Shown piece after piece: positions 12,901 through 24,900 of a stretch of DNA of 64,000 nt (its first letter is position 1; every line of letters begins with the position of its first letter). The stretch spans positions 3,829,655-3,893,654 of the forward strand of contig JABAKD010000005.1 of the NCBI GenBank assembly GCA_012845835.1. Reading direction: 5' to 3'. Below the pieces are notes generated by a model that saw nothing but the letters and a program-made list of their open reading frames with translations, did not search any database and was not told the DNA's origin. The DNA is from Undaria pinnatifida. Taxonomy: Eukaryota; Sar; Phaeophyceae; Laminariales; Alariaceae. A program made the translations under genes and the position numbers.

Positions 12901-15900
12901 GTGGCGTAACCAGTCAACTCGCGGCACGTAGCCGTAGCCAAGTGCCAAGAAACGTTCGCTGTTAGCACGGGAAAGCTCCCGTTGTGCAGCTCCAATGCGC
13001 ATCTGCCGATACAGGCGGTTTGTCTGGCGGTGTTGGTTCGGAGTGCCAGCCCAGTAGAGCAAGATCTGCTGGCGTGAGAGCTGGAGGTCCATCTCCCGTT
13101 CCATAACAATCAACCCAATAAGTCGGATAGTCGGCACCTCCGGGAAAACGACTATTAATAACTATTTTTCCGACTAGTAACTAGTTGGTGACGTAAGTCG
13201 TACCGACTCGCAGCTCTACCGATTATTTTCTGAGGCTTTCCGAAGCTCCATACATACCCCACCCGAAAAAAAAAAAAGTGATTTCGAGAAAAAAATGGAA
13301 GTGTGATATTTTTACGGAGGACTACTGTAGTTGTCAAGACCCCCGACACGCACAAGAAAAAAACCCGTATCATACACATTCTCCTGCTTTTACTAAACAT
13401 TTTCTTGGCCCTAAGCACTACTCTGTACCTGGTATGTTGGAAGAGTACTGTATGGTACTAATCAGGACCCCCGATAGTATACGCAAAAAAGGCCAAATAC
13501 CTCTGTTTTTTCTAAAAAAAATTGACGCGTGCTGTGCGATAGAGGTGAGGTGCGCCACTATCTTTTTGTTTTTTTCGTCCTGAGGTTCGTCAATTCGGAA
13601 GCTTGAGACATGTCATTCTTAACCCCAAAAAATGATTTGTTGGAGATAAATAAAACTGCTGCTTCGTATATAACGTATGAAAAAAAAGAAAAAAACATGG
13701 CCTCGTAGGTACACGACGAGAATCGTCATGCAACATTCAAGGGGGGGGAGAAATTCTGACGATTTTGGGCTAAGGAGCCCCTTCTTTCAGAAACGATTTA
13801 CGCCAAAAAAAGGTATACCTTAGTAACTCTATCGTAGCGCGCGTCTGCTACGACACTTGGTCCGGAGAACGACCCCGTGACTTGGGCATCCAACGTGACA
13901 TTTTTTTTGCGAAAAAAAAACAAGAAAAAAATGGAGTCATCCCTCGGCAGGAGATGTTGCATTTTTTTGGGGACCAAGCGTTTTTTTTTTTTCCGACCGA
14001 GTGAAGAGCTCGTCGTCAAGCGTCGAGCTACCGGTCGGTTTGTCCGATAATTTTTATTGCGAGTATACTTGTTTCAGGAGGGCTAAAAGTAGCGCAACGG
14101 TTAAGATTGGTCGGGTTTTGCGCGAAACGAAGAACGCCTTCGAAGTCATGGGTTCGGGTGAGATATCGAGCTCCTCAGACAGCGTGCGACGACAGAGAAT
14201 GCACCACTTTTTTTTTTTTTCCCTGAGGTTTCTCAATTTGGGAGCTTGATTAACCCAGTTTTTTTTTCCTTAATAATGTTGACGCACTCACGCTACACAC
14301 ACGCTACTGCTGTAATACACCTTCAAGCTCGTCGGATGGCCGAAAAAAAAAAAGTAAACGTTGGACGAAGTCGCAAAAAAACAAAGCAAAAAAAAAACGC
14401 GTGCTACCATAGAGGTGCACCAGTTTTTTTTGCTCAATACTACCCCTCAATTTGGGAGCTTGATTAACCCCTTCACAACTGGAACCCCTTTTTGGGGACG
14501 ATTTTACTAGAAGTTAGTATGCGGAGGGATTTGGGGGCTCTAAAGGGGTTAAGAACTCTCCCAAAAAAACCGATTTGGAAGAAAAATCTCGTGGCGTGAG
14601 TCAAGAAAAAAAAAATGGCCTATTATTTTTTTTTTTCCGCCGATAGTATTAGTATAGTATTAGTATGGTATTAGTATAGTATTAGTAGATTGAGGAGCCC
14701 CGTCATTCAAAAACCATTTTCGCCAAAAAAAGGTATACCATAATACCTCTATCTTAGCACGAGTCCTCATCATGATGGGACCTCAGAAATTTCTCAGAAT
14801 TTTGCGACGCCCCCTATCGTGCGATGCGTCTAGCAGACAGTAATCAGGGCCCCCGGCATACGCAAAAAAAGAAAATATATATATATGTATATATATACAC
14901 CCCTCTGTTTTTACTAAATCTGTTTGGTCCTGCAACACCATGTTTCCCCCGTAAATACTTGTAGCCGAAAAGTAACGATCCCGTGTCTTTTATAGTGTGT
15001 GCAAGGTGAAACTTGTTTTTCTTTTTGCGAAAAAAAAAATGAAAATTCCGAAGATTTTGGGTTGTGTAAAGAACCCCCCCCCCCCTCCCCCTCCCCGGTC
15101 ATTCAGGAAGACGTTTCAGCCTAAACATGCCGGCCGCCTCGGTCGCACGTGTCGTCATTTTTTCCCTCACGGAGCGACCAAGCAAGCGGGCCCCCATGGA
15201 GTTGGAATGGGCGTTGTTGTTGCCGCATCAACCCAGCTCAAACTTGCACCAGTTTAGCTAGACCACCAAGCAAGCAGGAACCCCTATGGAGTCGGAATGG
15301 ACGTTGCTGTTGCACCAGCCCCAGTTCGAACTTGCACCAGATTAACTGGAGCGATTTGTTGGGACAAGTCGCAAACAAAAACAAATCACGCACGCACGCA
15401 CACACGCACGCGCACACACACCACCAGTCACAGTTAAAGATGCCGTTATAACCGACGGGCCCTGAAAAAACAGAATGGACCCTTGCTGTTGCATCAGCCC
15501 GGGTTATCGGCTTGAACCGACTCAGCTGGAGGCGATTACTAGGTAGGACAGCCTTAAACATACAAACAAACAAACAAACAAAAACACGCACGCGCACACC
15601 ACCAGTTACAGTTGGTTGAAGTTGAAGTTGTAAGCCAACGAGCCCTACGACTCAGAATGGATGACGCTGTTGTTGTTGCCGCGTGCTACGTACGATAGAG
15701 GCATTCGTATCAAAGCACTTACTTTTTGTCTGAAACGGTTTTCTGAATGACTGGGCTCCTTAAATCTCAAAAAATCGTCGGAAGTCCGTTCTATTTTTTT
15801 TCGCGATGGACTGATTCTACGACACTCCACCGCAAAAACAGTGATTTAGTTAACGAAGGTTTCATGGCTGCTCGACACGAGGAAGGAAAAGAGGAAGGAT

Positions 15901-18900
15901 ACTGCTGCAAAAAAAGTTTTTTTTGTTTTTCTTCATCCTCCGGTAGATGGGGAAAAAAAAATCTCGAGCTCACCACACTTCCACGTATTGTTTCCGTACA
16001 CGCCGTGCGTCGATTTAACTCGATTGCCTTCGCAATCCAGCGCTAGCCGGCGCGAAAAGAAATTATCCGTATATTTTCTTGTGTGCGAAGGACTATCATG
16101 TCGAACGATGACCGTCGGGGTGTCGAGGGACACCCACCGTATTTCAGGAGGTACGGCCGGGAGCTGGTTTCAAAACCGGCGATTTCGTTAACGAAAAGTT
16201 GGGGGGGGCTACCGTAGTAAGACTCGTAACCACTATACCACCATGGCGACCGACATGTTATGTATGATACCGTATAATCAATGTTATACGATATGGTATG
16301 TATGATATGATATAATACGATATGATATGATACTGTATGATATCACATGATACGATGTCCATTATATCATATGATAGGTTTCTGTGGGGCTACCGTCGTA
16401 AGACTCACGGTTTTGGTTGTGCACCTGTCAATAGGCCGTGGGATGGTTCGTGGAGTAGCAGTTATTGGGGTCGCGTGGTACGGCAGAGAGAGGTGTACCC
16501 CTTTTTTTTTGCTGAGGTTCTCCAATTTGGGAGCCTAAGACCTCTCCGAAAAAAAAAAAACTAATTCAAAAACAAAACTAAAACTAGCTACAACAGTATG
16601 TACCGGGTGAACACGTCCCATGGCCTGCTTGCTTACTGTAGGTAAACACACGACGAAAGTCATGCCAAAAGAAAATGACCTATTTCAGACGATTTTGGGT
16701 CAAGGAGCCCCCGTCACTCAGAAACGATTTAGGCCACAAAAAGGTATACCTTTATCGTAGCACGCGTCTGGGGGAGGTATCTAAAGCTCCCTTCACCTCT
16801 GGAAACCGTTTTTTTTTGTCAAAAATCTACTTGAAATTAGTACAGTGAGGGATACTGGGGCACTAAAGGGGGTTACTTAGGCCAAGAGCCCTCCAGGGAA
16901 GAAAAGCCAGTGCGCCTCAGCTACGATAGAGGTGCTACCACGTTTTGTTTTTGTTTTCTGGGTTTCCTCAGCTTGGGGGGGCAGGGGGGCAGGGGGGAAG
17001 GGGGGGAGGGGGAAGGGGGGGCGTCCTGCCCATGAGACTGAAGTCTGGGTCTGGCCATCATCGTCTAGAATTTGTGGGCCTACCAATGGCCGTCGCAAGA
17101 TAGCGTAAGACCGCCCTGACTTCTTCGCCATGTTGCGTTCTCTCCCCAGTGCCATTGACGGTGCACTTGATACCCTCTATGAGCCCAATGCCGTCTTTAC
17201 TCAGTTCCTAGGGTTTGCCAGTATGACATGTTTTCTCTTGTCCTTCCCTTGCTTCCACTTCTTGCCTTGTTTTGTCTTGTTTTTCTTGTGATTTCTTCTC
17301 TTTCCTTTCCTTTTTCGTTTTTTGCCTTCTTTCCTCGTATTTCCTTTATCTTCTTATCTTTTCTTTGTTTCTTTCTCCAATTGACTTGCGTCTGTCGTGC
17401 GCATACGTAGTGATAGGTACTACGTGCAATATATACGTGGTAGTCTTTATTGGGTGGCAAGCGGTATAGTCGGTTATACGAGCCTGGCACACCGTAGGCT
17501 GACTCCCGATTTCACTTTTTATATGTATCTGGTGGAGGCATGAATTGCGTCAGCTGTGATATATGCGTGTACCACCTTTGGTTTGTTTGTGCTTTTACCC
17601 TGGCGTATTCCTCAGCTCCAGAGTGACTGGAGCCTGTCTTGTGACCACGGACTTGATCATGCGAGTTAATGTGAGAACAGCAACAACAATACCCCACCCA
17701 CAAAACTGAATTAGCCAAAAAATGGTATACCTTAACACCACTATTATTACCCATTTATTTTCTGAGGCTCCCTCGATCGAGGAGCTCTATACACCACCCA
17801 CAAAACTGATTTAGCCAAAAAATGGTATACCTTAATAAACACCATTATTATTGCCCATTTCGTTCCTAAGGCTCCCTTCCTCACTCGAGGAGCTCTTTTT
17901 TTTCTCCATCCCATTTATTATCCTCGCATAACTCTCTTCGCGCTCCCTCCCAGTAGTTGTAGTAACTCAGATCCGGGGTCACATAGCGGGCCCTCCTCCC
18001 CCCTCCCCACTACGGTACGTGCCTTCGTTTTATCGCGAGAATAGTTCAGCATTTTTTGCTCCCCTCGTCGACTTGCGTCGAGTTGTACCATATACCTTGT
18101 TATTTATTCGATTTCATCGTAAAAAAAAAGCGATGCAATACATCAGCATTAACTTGTATGGCATTACCTATTCCTTACTGCAACGGGCAATAAATTTCCG
18201 TGGTCCCTAACACGCCAATGCCGTCGTCGTCATGGTGCATTACAGGCTTACTCTGTGTCCATTGTTGTTACTGCTATTGCTTAGGTGTTGACTCATGAAA
18301 AAGCTTACTATTACGGGGGACCCTAGTAAATAGGACCTACGGTGGACACAAAAACCCATATATTCATCTATTTTTGATAACAATATTTGGTCCTATTTAC
18401 TATCGTCCTCCGCAATAACAACGAGCGGCCGGTGTATCACGCAGCTTGCAAAGATGAGTATCGACCCTAAAAATTTTGTCGAACTCACCATTGACGTTGT
18501 CGGAACAGTTTTGCAAAATATCATGCTCCAGGGTATAAAAAAATAAAACAGTATGAAATGGGATGGGATGGAATTCCGACTATACTTTTTTCGGTAGGTT
18601 ATTAAGGAGTCCCGGAATGCAGAAAATGCGTATTTTGCCAAAAGTGAAGGTATAGAGCTCCTCAATCTAGCAACCACCCACAGAAGGCGAAAAAAATGGC
18701 GCACATCTGCCGTACGTAGCACGTGTGTGTATGTCCGGTATCATCTGCACCGTCGATGTGACTGTATGCAAGGTGCACGCACGCTCGGAGAAAGCGCACG
18801 ATTAATTTTTGCATTCTCTGTGTGGGACATTGTCTCGTCTCGGCTGCTATTATTTGTCCTAGGTCGGAAAGTACGCACGTTGCACATTATGGCGTGTGCG

Positions 18901-21900
18901 GCATTGATCGCATGTCTTCCGGTATATGTTGTCGGTAAGGTCGGAACACTCGCACACACGTTGCACGTCCGAGTGTTGTGCAGGAATCCTGCACCCGAAG
19001 GCTTTCGTATGCAACGTCGGAACACATATATATGTCTTATGGTACCTTGCACGAAACCCAATCCGCACGTGGCACGATTTTTTGTAGGTCGGAACGCACA
19101 GGCACACGCACACGTTGTACGGTCTGTTTGCCACAGGCCACATCCCCGGAATTTTGTCTCGAAGGAGTCGGAGTGCGCACACGTTGCATGGATGGCCTGG
19201 CCTGCACATGCATGCGGCATATCATCTCCCAGAAAGGTTTTCTAGGCAAGACGTCTCGGGCACCCCGCGCGTGCACACACGTTTAAGCGCACCGCCACCG
19301 CCAGTCGGGACCCCACGGTGTGTCCAGCTGCCCGCGCCCGCTCGTCTCACTCAGACGCGTGCTGTTTATTATACAACGCACAGAACAAGTATAAGCACTC
19401 CTTGCTAGGGGTGCAAATAAACACACTCCATAAAAAGTCGACGAGGTATTAGCACTTTTTGGCTGAAAAAAAATCTGAGCGACGGGGTTTTAGAGCCCCC
19501 GAACCCCTCCCTACACTAATTCCAAGTAACTTTTCCTTCCCCCCAGAAGGGGTTTCCAGTTGTAGAAGACGTTGACCCAGAACCATCGGAATTCTCATTC
19601 TCGTTTCCGCAATATGGTTGTTTTGCACACCTGTGCCACGGGTTCTGTTCATCGGATTTTGCGCTCTACAGTTTTTGCTCAAAATCGGTTTTTTGGGAGG
19701 GGGTATAGAAGTCCTCCTTGAGCATCCACCCTCAGAAGGCAAAAAAAGAGCCGGCGCACCTACACCGTGGCGGGTGGTAAGCAAAACAGCCTGATAAGCT
19801 ATTAAAAAAAATAAAAACAAAATGAAGACCCAAGGAATCAACTGCTGAGAGCACTTAGCAGCGCGGTTAGGCACGATTTCGATGCGAGTCAACGAGGGAA
19901 AAAGAACTAGCCGTAATATTCCCGCGATAAAAACGAAGGCACGTACAAGTATCGTTGTGGGAAAGGGGGGGGGGGGAAGAGCCTGCTTGTACTGACCCCG
20001 GGTCTGAGTTAGGCCTACGGAGCGAGCATGAGAAAGGAGAAAAGTGCGACGATGATGGAAGGTATGAGCGAAACAAACAAAACATCCCGTACGGGCTGGC
20101 CTGGGTGTTTTTTGCCGGATTAGTTGCGCGGGTGTGCCCGGCGGCTTGCCGTTTCTCGTTGTACTTTTAAGACTGATTCTACGATAGCCCCCCCCCCCCG
20201 AAAAAAAAAAACTATTACGGGGGTCCCTAGTAAATAGGACCTACGGTGGACACAAAAACCTATATATTCATCTATTTTTGCAGACAATATTTGGTCCTGT
20301 TTACTATAGTCCTCCGTAATAAAACCGGCGATTTTCTCAAACAAACGTTTCGTTGCTGCTCGATACGAGGAAGGGTGCTATGAAAAGGACATCTTCACAT
20401 ATTTTCTTCTTTGCGAAGGGCTATCGACTAATGGCGTCGGGTCGGCAAGGAGCACCGTATTTCAGGAGATACGGCCGAGAGCTGGTTTCGAAAACCGACG
20501 ATTTCGTTAAAGAAAAGTTGGGGGGGCTACCGTAGTAAGATTCTTAACATTTCAAGAGTTTCCCTCCCCCCCCTTTCAACATGCTATACCCCCCCCCCCT
20601 CGGGATTTAACGCCAACCACATCGGACCCGAATGGGGAAGCTACGAATTTCAACACTTTTATCAAGTAAAAAAAGTCGACAACACGCAACAATGGTAACA
20701 ACAACGTTGAACTATCCCTATTTTCGTTGTTTTCGGCTATTTTCGTTACACGTTTTAGGCCTTGAGTGCGTATGAATAGGTTTTTTCGCATGCATTTCTT
20801 TCTAAACCCAGTTGTAGGGTGAGGTGTAATACGAGTATAAAGCTTATTAACGCCTTTTAACAACTGGAAACCCGTTTTATTGGGGATAAATCACTTGAAA
20901 TTGGTGCAGAGAGATATTTGGGGGGCTCTGCAGGGTTTAAGAGACAAGGTTCTATTTTTTTTTTGTGCCATCGGTACCGTAGCGCACGGTCTCACTCATT
21001 GTGATCGCCGCCCTTATCCCACTGTATCTCCGCCTTGGACGAATGCTACGATAGAGGTATACCGTTTTTTGGCTTAAACGTTTTCTGAATGACGGGGCTC
21101 CTTAATTCCAAAATCGTCGGAAATACGCCATTTTTGTTTTGCGCGATTCTTGTTGTGTATCTAGGCCATGGGATTGTTAATCCGGTATATAGCAGTTTTG
21201 ATTTTTCTCTAAATCATTTTTTTGGGAGAGGTCTTAAGTTCCCAAATTGAGGAGCAGAATTAGAAAAAAAATGGTGCACCTCTATCGTAGCACGAGTCTT
21301 TAGCCGAACACCAAGGGTACGCTATTAGTAGGGGGGATGTTATGAGGGTGTGATGATGTTATGATGATGTTATGACACCCCCTCGTTTATCACTACCCCG
21401 TTTGAGCCACTCGCACGACCGACTCTGTACCTCACTGACACAAGCGTACCTAAAGATGGTTTCAACGGCGCTGTGTAGCTTACAGTTCCATTGCGGATTT
21501 TATCGCAAAATAAAAACAGCGCGATCGCAATATAAAAACAGCGCGCAAGCCTAAGACCGCCAAGGAACAGGGGGTCAACGCGTGAGAATGACCCCCCCAT
21601 CCACTGCAAAAAATGGCCTCAAAAAGTGAACCTCCTTCCGTAGTCTTGGCCTGCGGTCGCGGGGGCTCAGGCGGACGGCGCCGTGAAGGAAAAGCAGCTG
21701 CACGAGGAGTGCAAGCTTCGGGCACCTTCCCACATGTTGGAGACATATAGGCACTCTGATATATATATAACCCTGGCGAGTCTTCCCACGGCAGGCGTGC
21801 GGCAGATTCTAAGAAGTTTCTGAGCTCCTAAAGTTGAGGAGCTCAGAAAAATCTCACCGAAAACATGACTTGGAAGGCATTCGTTCGCGCGACCCGACCC

Positions 21901-24900
21901 GATGTTTTTCTATGCCCTAGCAATTAACACACAAATTGTACGCGTAAAATCATCGACCTAACCGATAGTTCCACACCTGAGGAGCCAGAAAAAAACGCCT
22001 GCCCCAAAAATTGCCAAACCCATACCGTGGGATGACTCTATCTCTTACCCTGGACGCGTGCTACGCTAGAGGTATACCTTTTTTTGGCGAACATGGTTTG
22101 TGAACGACAGGAGTCATCAACCCAAAATCGTCGGAAACAGGCCATTTTTTTTTTTTTGGTGCGTGATTCTTGTTGTGTACCTAGGCCGTGGGGTTGTTAA
22201 TCCGGAATGTAGCGGTTTGTATTTCTTCTTTAATCAGTTTTAGGGAGAGAGTTGTCTTAAGCTCCCAAATCGAGGGGTAGTATTAAGAAAAAAGGTGGTG
22301 TACCTCTATCGTAGCTCGCGCCCCTAACCCTGGCCCTGACCCATAGAAACCCAACCAACCAATGCAGGGAAAATCCCGTTCGTTCCATGCACATTCTGCC
22401 TCAATCATTTTTTGACAATTTAACAAAGTGCTAACCTCTACTGGAGGTGTGGAAATTAGCCACACCTAGGGTTGGGACCATGGCGTCTCCTCCTCCTTTG
22501 ACCGCGCAATAAAAAAACACGAAAGCATGTGCCTGGAGGGGGTAGAAGGGAAGACACCTGTGACCACGGTCTTGCCCAGAAGGTCGTTGAGGCACAAAAC
22601 CTCTTACGGGTTGAGCTGAAGTGTTAAAATTGATTGTTTGACAAAAAAAACTCTACCGAGGTGTGGAAACTGACCGCACCTGTTGGGACCACGGCGTGTC
22701 TTCCTGCCCGCGCCTTCCCTCGCTAAGCTTGCCCGCACCGTTATCGCTGCCCTTGCCGCACCCCCCCCCCCAAACTGCCCTCCCCAACTATCCGTTCTGA
22801 CCGCAGTCTCGGGCTCAGGCGGACGGTGCCGCAAAGCAAAAGCAGCTTGGGAGTATCCGGCGCAGAAAATCCAACATCGGGCAGCAACCAGCAGACCTCA
22901 AGCCGCTCAAGGTGGGTGGGACATATATCTATATGTATTCGCAAGGAATGTATTTCCGAACACTGATAGTTCCGTTCTATCACTGTCCTCACGGAGTCCA
23001 CCCAAGAAAAGAGCAAAAATCAAAGAAAGCGAAGCAAAGCAGATTAGAGCAAAGCAAAGCAAAGCAAAGCAGATCAGAGGCAAAGCAAACCAAAGCAAAC
23101 CAAAGCAAACCAAAGCAAACCTAACCTAACCTAACCTAACCTAACCTAACCTAACCTAACCTAACCTAACCTAACCTAACCAAACCAAACCTAACCAAAC
23201 CAAACCAAACCAAACCAAACCAAACCAAACCAAACCGAACCAAACCATACCCAAATCACACCAGACCAAACCAGACCAAACCAGACCAAACCGTCTCCAA
23301 TTCGTATTGAGTCGGTTCCGTTTCCGTTTTTGTTTGCGAAAAATACCTCAAACACGTCAGCTGTGATTTTCGCCGTTTGAGTGGTCAATGCTCAGCGTAC
23401 TATGTATGCCCTTCCCGTTTCACTTCAAATTGTTGTCCCCTTCCCTTCAACCCCGTCATTACTTCCTCAGTCCCTCGATTTCGAGAACAAACGAAAACAC
23501 GTCCTCGTAAACCGATCCAATCTCGTTTCCTTCGCCGTGCTCGCTAAAGTCGCAGTGAATCATCACCGAGTTTGACTCTAGTGCCTCTTTGTTTCAGCTG
23601 TTTCGTTTCATCTGTTCCGTTTACAACGTACTTTCTATATTTTCTTCCCTTCACTTTCCTTCCCTTCCCTTCCCTTCCCTTCCTTTCCGTTCCCCTTCTC
23701 CCGCCGTCGATTACTAGCCCATCGATTTCGAGTACGAGCCTACCTTGGAGGACGGCAACTTATCACAAGGAGGAAGTTATGACAGTTCTGTGAGTACTCC
23801 CCCCGCCCCCAACGGCTGCCCACTCTTCATGCCACTCGGCGAAAACCACAAGGCGCGAAGCGCTTGGTGCGCGGCGATGTTTGCCTGGTCGGTGAAAACT
23901 CGAGGTGCTCCGTCCCGGCACTGTAACGATACGAAGGTCTTTGGTCTTTAGCCTACGAGTTTGCGGTAAATGAGTACCCCCCCCTCCCCTTCCCCCCGGG
24001 CCGCTGTTAAGCAGCCATATTTTAGTTTTTTCCGGAGCTAAGTGCGATAGTTTTTTCTCCGAGAGAGGGAAACCGTGTGCAGCATAATTTTTTACGTTTT
24101 TTTTTCCTGCGGCGTCTTACTGAGGAGGCTATATACCCCACACGAAAACTGCTTTGATGAAAAAATGGCGCAGCTCAGTAGACTGGTTTCTACCGACTGT
24201 AGGCCTAGAAATCGGCAAAGGGAAGCTGTCGTTCCGTCTCGTGTGCTCTGCTGTACTCGCCCGGGCTATCCATGCACGTGAGACGCCTGAAGCCTCGAGA
24301 GCGAGTGATCATCACTCCCCCCCGTGCATCCGATCCTAAACGGCCAACCGTCGGTAGGATCCCCCCCCCAGTATCGTATTCATTGGTATTTTAATTCATC
24401 AGTTTTGAAACAAAATTGACATTTCGAAAAAGCATGTTGCTGAGTCATCCCACGGTAGGGTTGCGGGCGAAAGTCCCCGAGCTCCTCACATGAGGTAGGA
24501 ACTCAATATCTCACCCGAAAAATGCTTTCGAAGGCATTCGGTCGCACAACCCGACCAAGCTTCTACGCGTTAGCCCAGAAAAAAAAAAACGTACTCGTGA
24601 AATTACCTCATTGACCGGCAGTTCCCCACACGAGGAACTCCATCGCCCGGGGACGCTTTGGCCCAAACAATGCAACCCCTACCGTGGGATGACTCTGCTT
24701 CCCGAGAGAAAGCGTGTGCAGTCACACGCGAAGGTAAAGGTAAAAGACGTCTACCGTTTTTTTTTCTGTGGCTTCTCACTGAGGGTTCTTACCTCCACCC
24801 GAAAAAACGATTTTGGGGAGTCATCCCACGCTAGGTGGCGCAGCAGATTCTAAGGATTTTCTGAGCTCCTACCATGAGGATATCTGTCAATATCAACATC

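Larger units (their letters stand above)
11380..13218. mobile_element. Large hAT-like relic, copy C
   Basis: The right end CGACTCGCAGCTCTA (13204-13218) is the hAT-A terminus; the left end is truncated but shows CTAATAACCAATCGGCA, matching the subterminal region. The sequence AATAAGTCGGATAGTCGGCACCT (13109-) is shared with copy B. The interior carries a piggyBac-like mini-element, a KRVSHVFEG-type relic and a Tudor-like pseudogene, so it is either a larger master copy or a heavily invaded one. Confidence 0.5.

Noticed and set aside
18727-19245. 172-codon Cys/His-rich ORF
   Set aside because: Coincides with a TGCAC-rich minisatellite and is open on both strands; the Cys/His spacing follows the DNA repeat.
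23118-23182. Interstitial telomere (TTAGG)n
   Set aside because: The block grades on both sides into AAAGC and CAAAC pentamers with the same period, so it is one stage of a drifting array; stramenopile telomeres are usually TTTAGGG.
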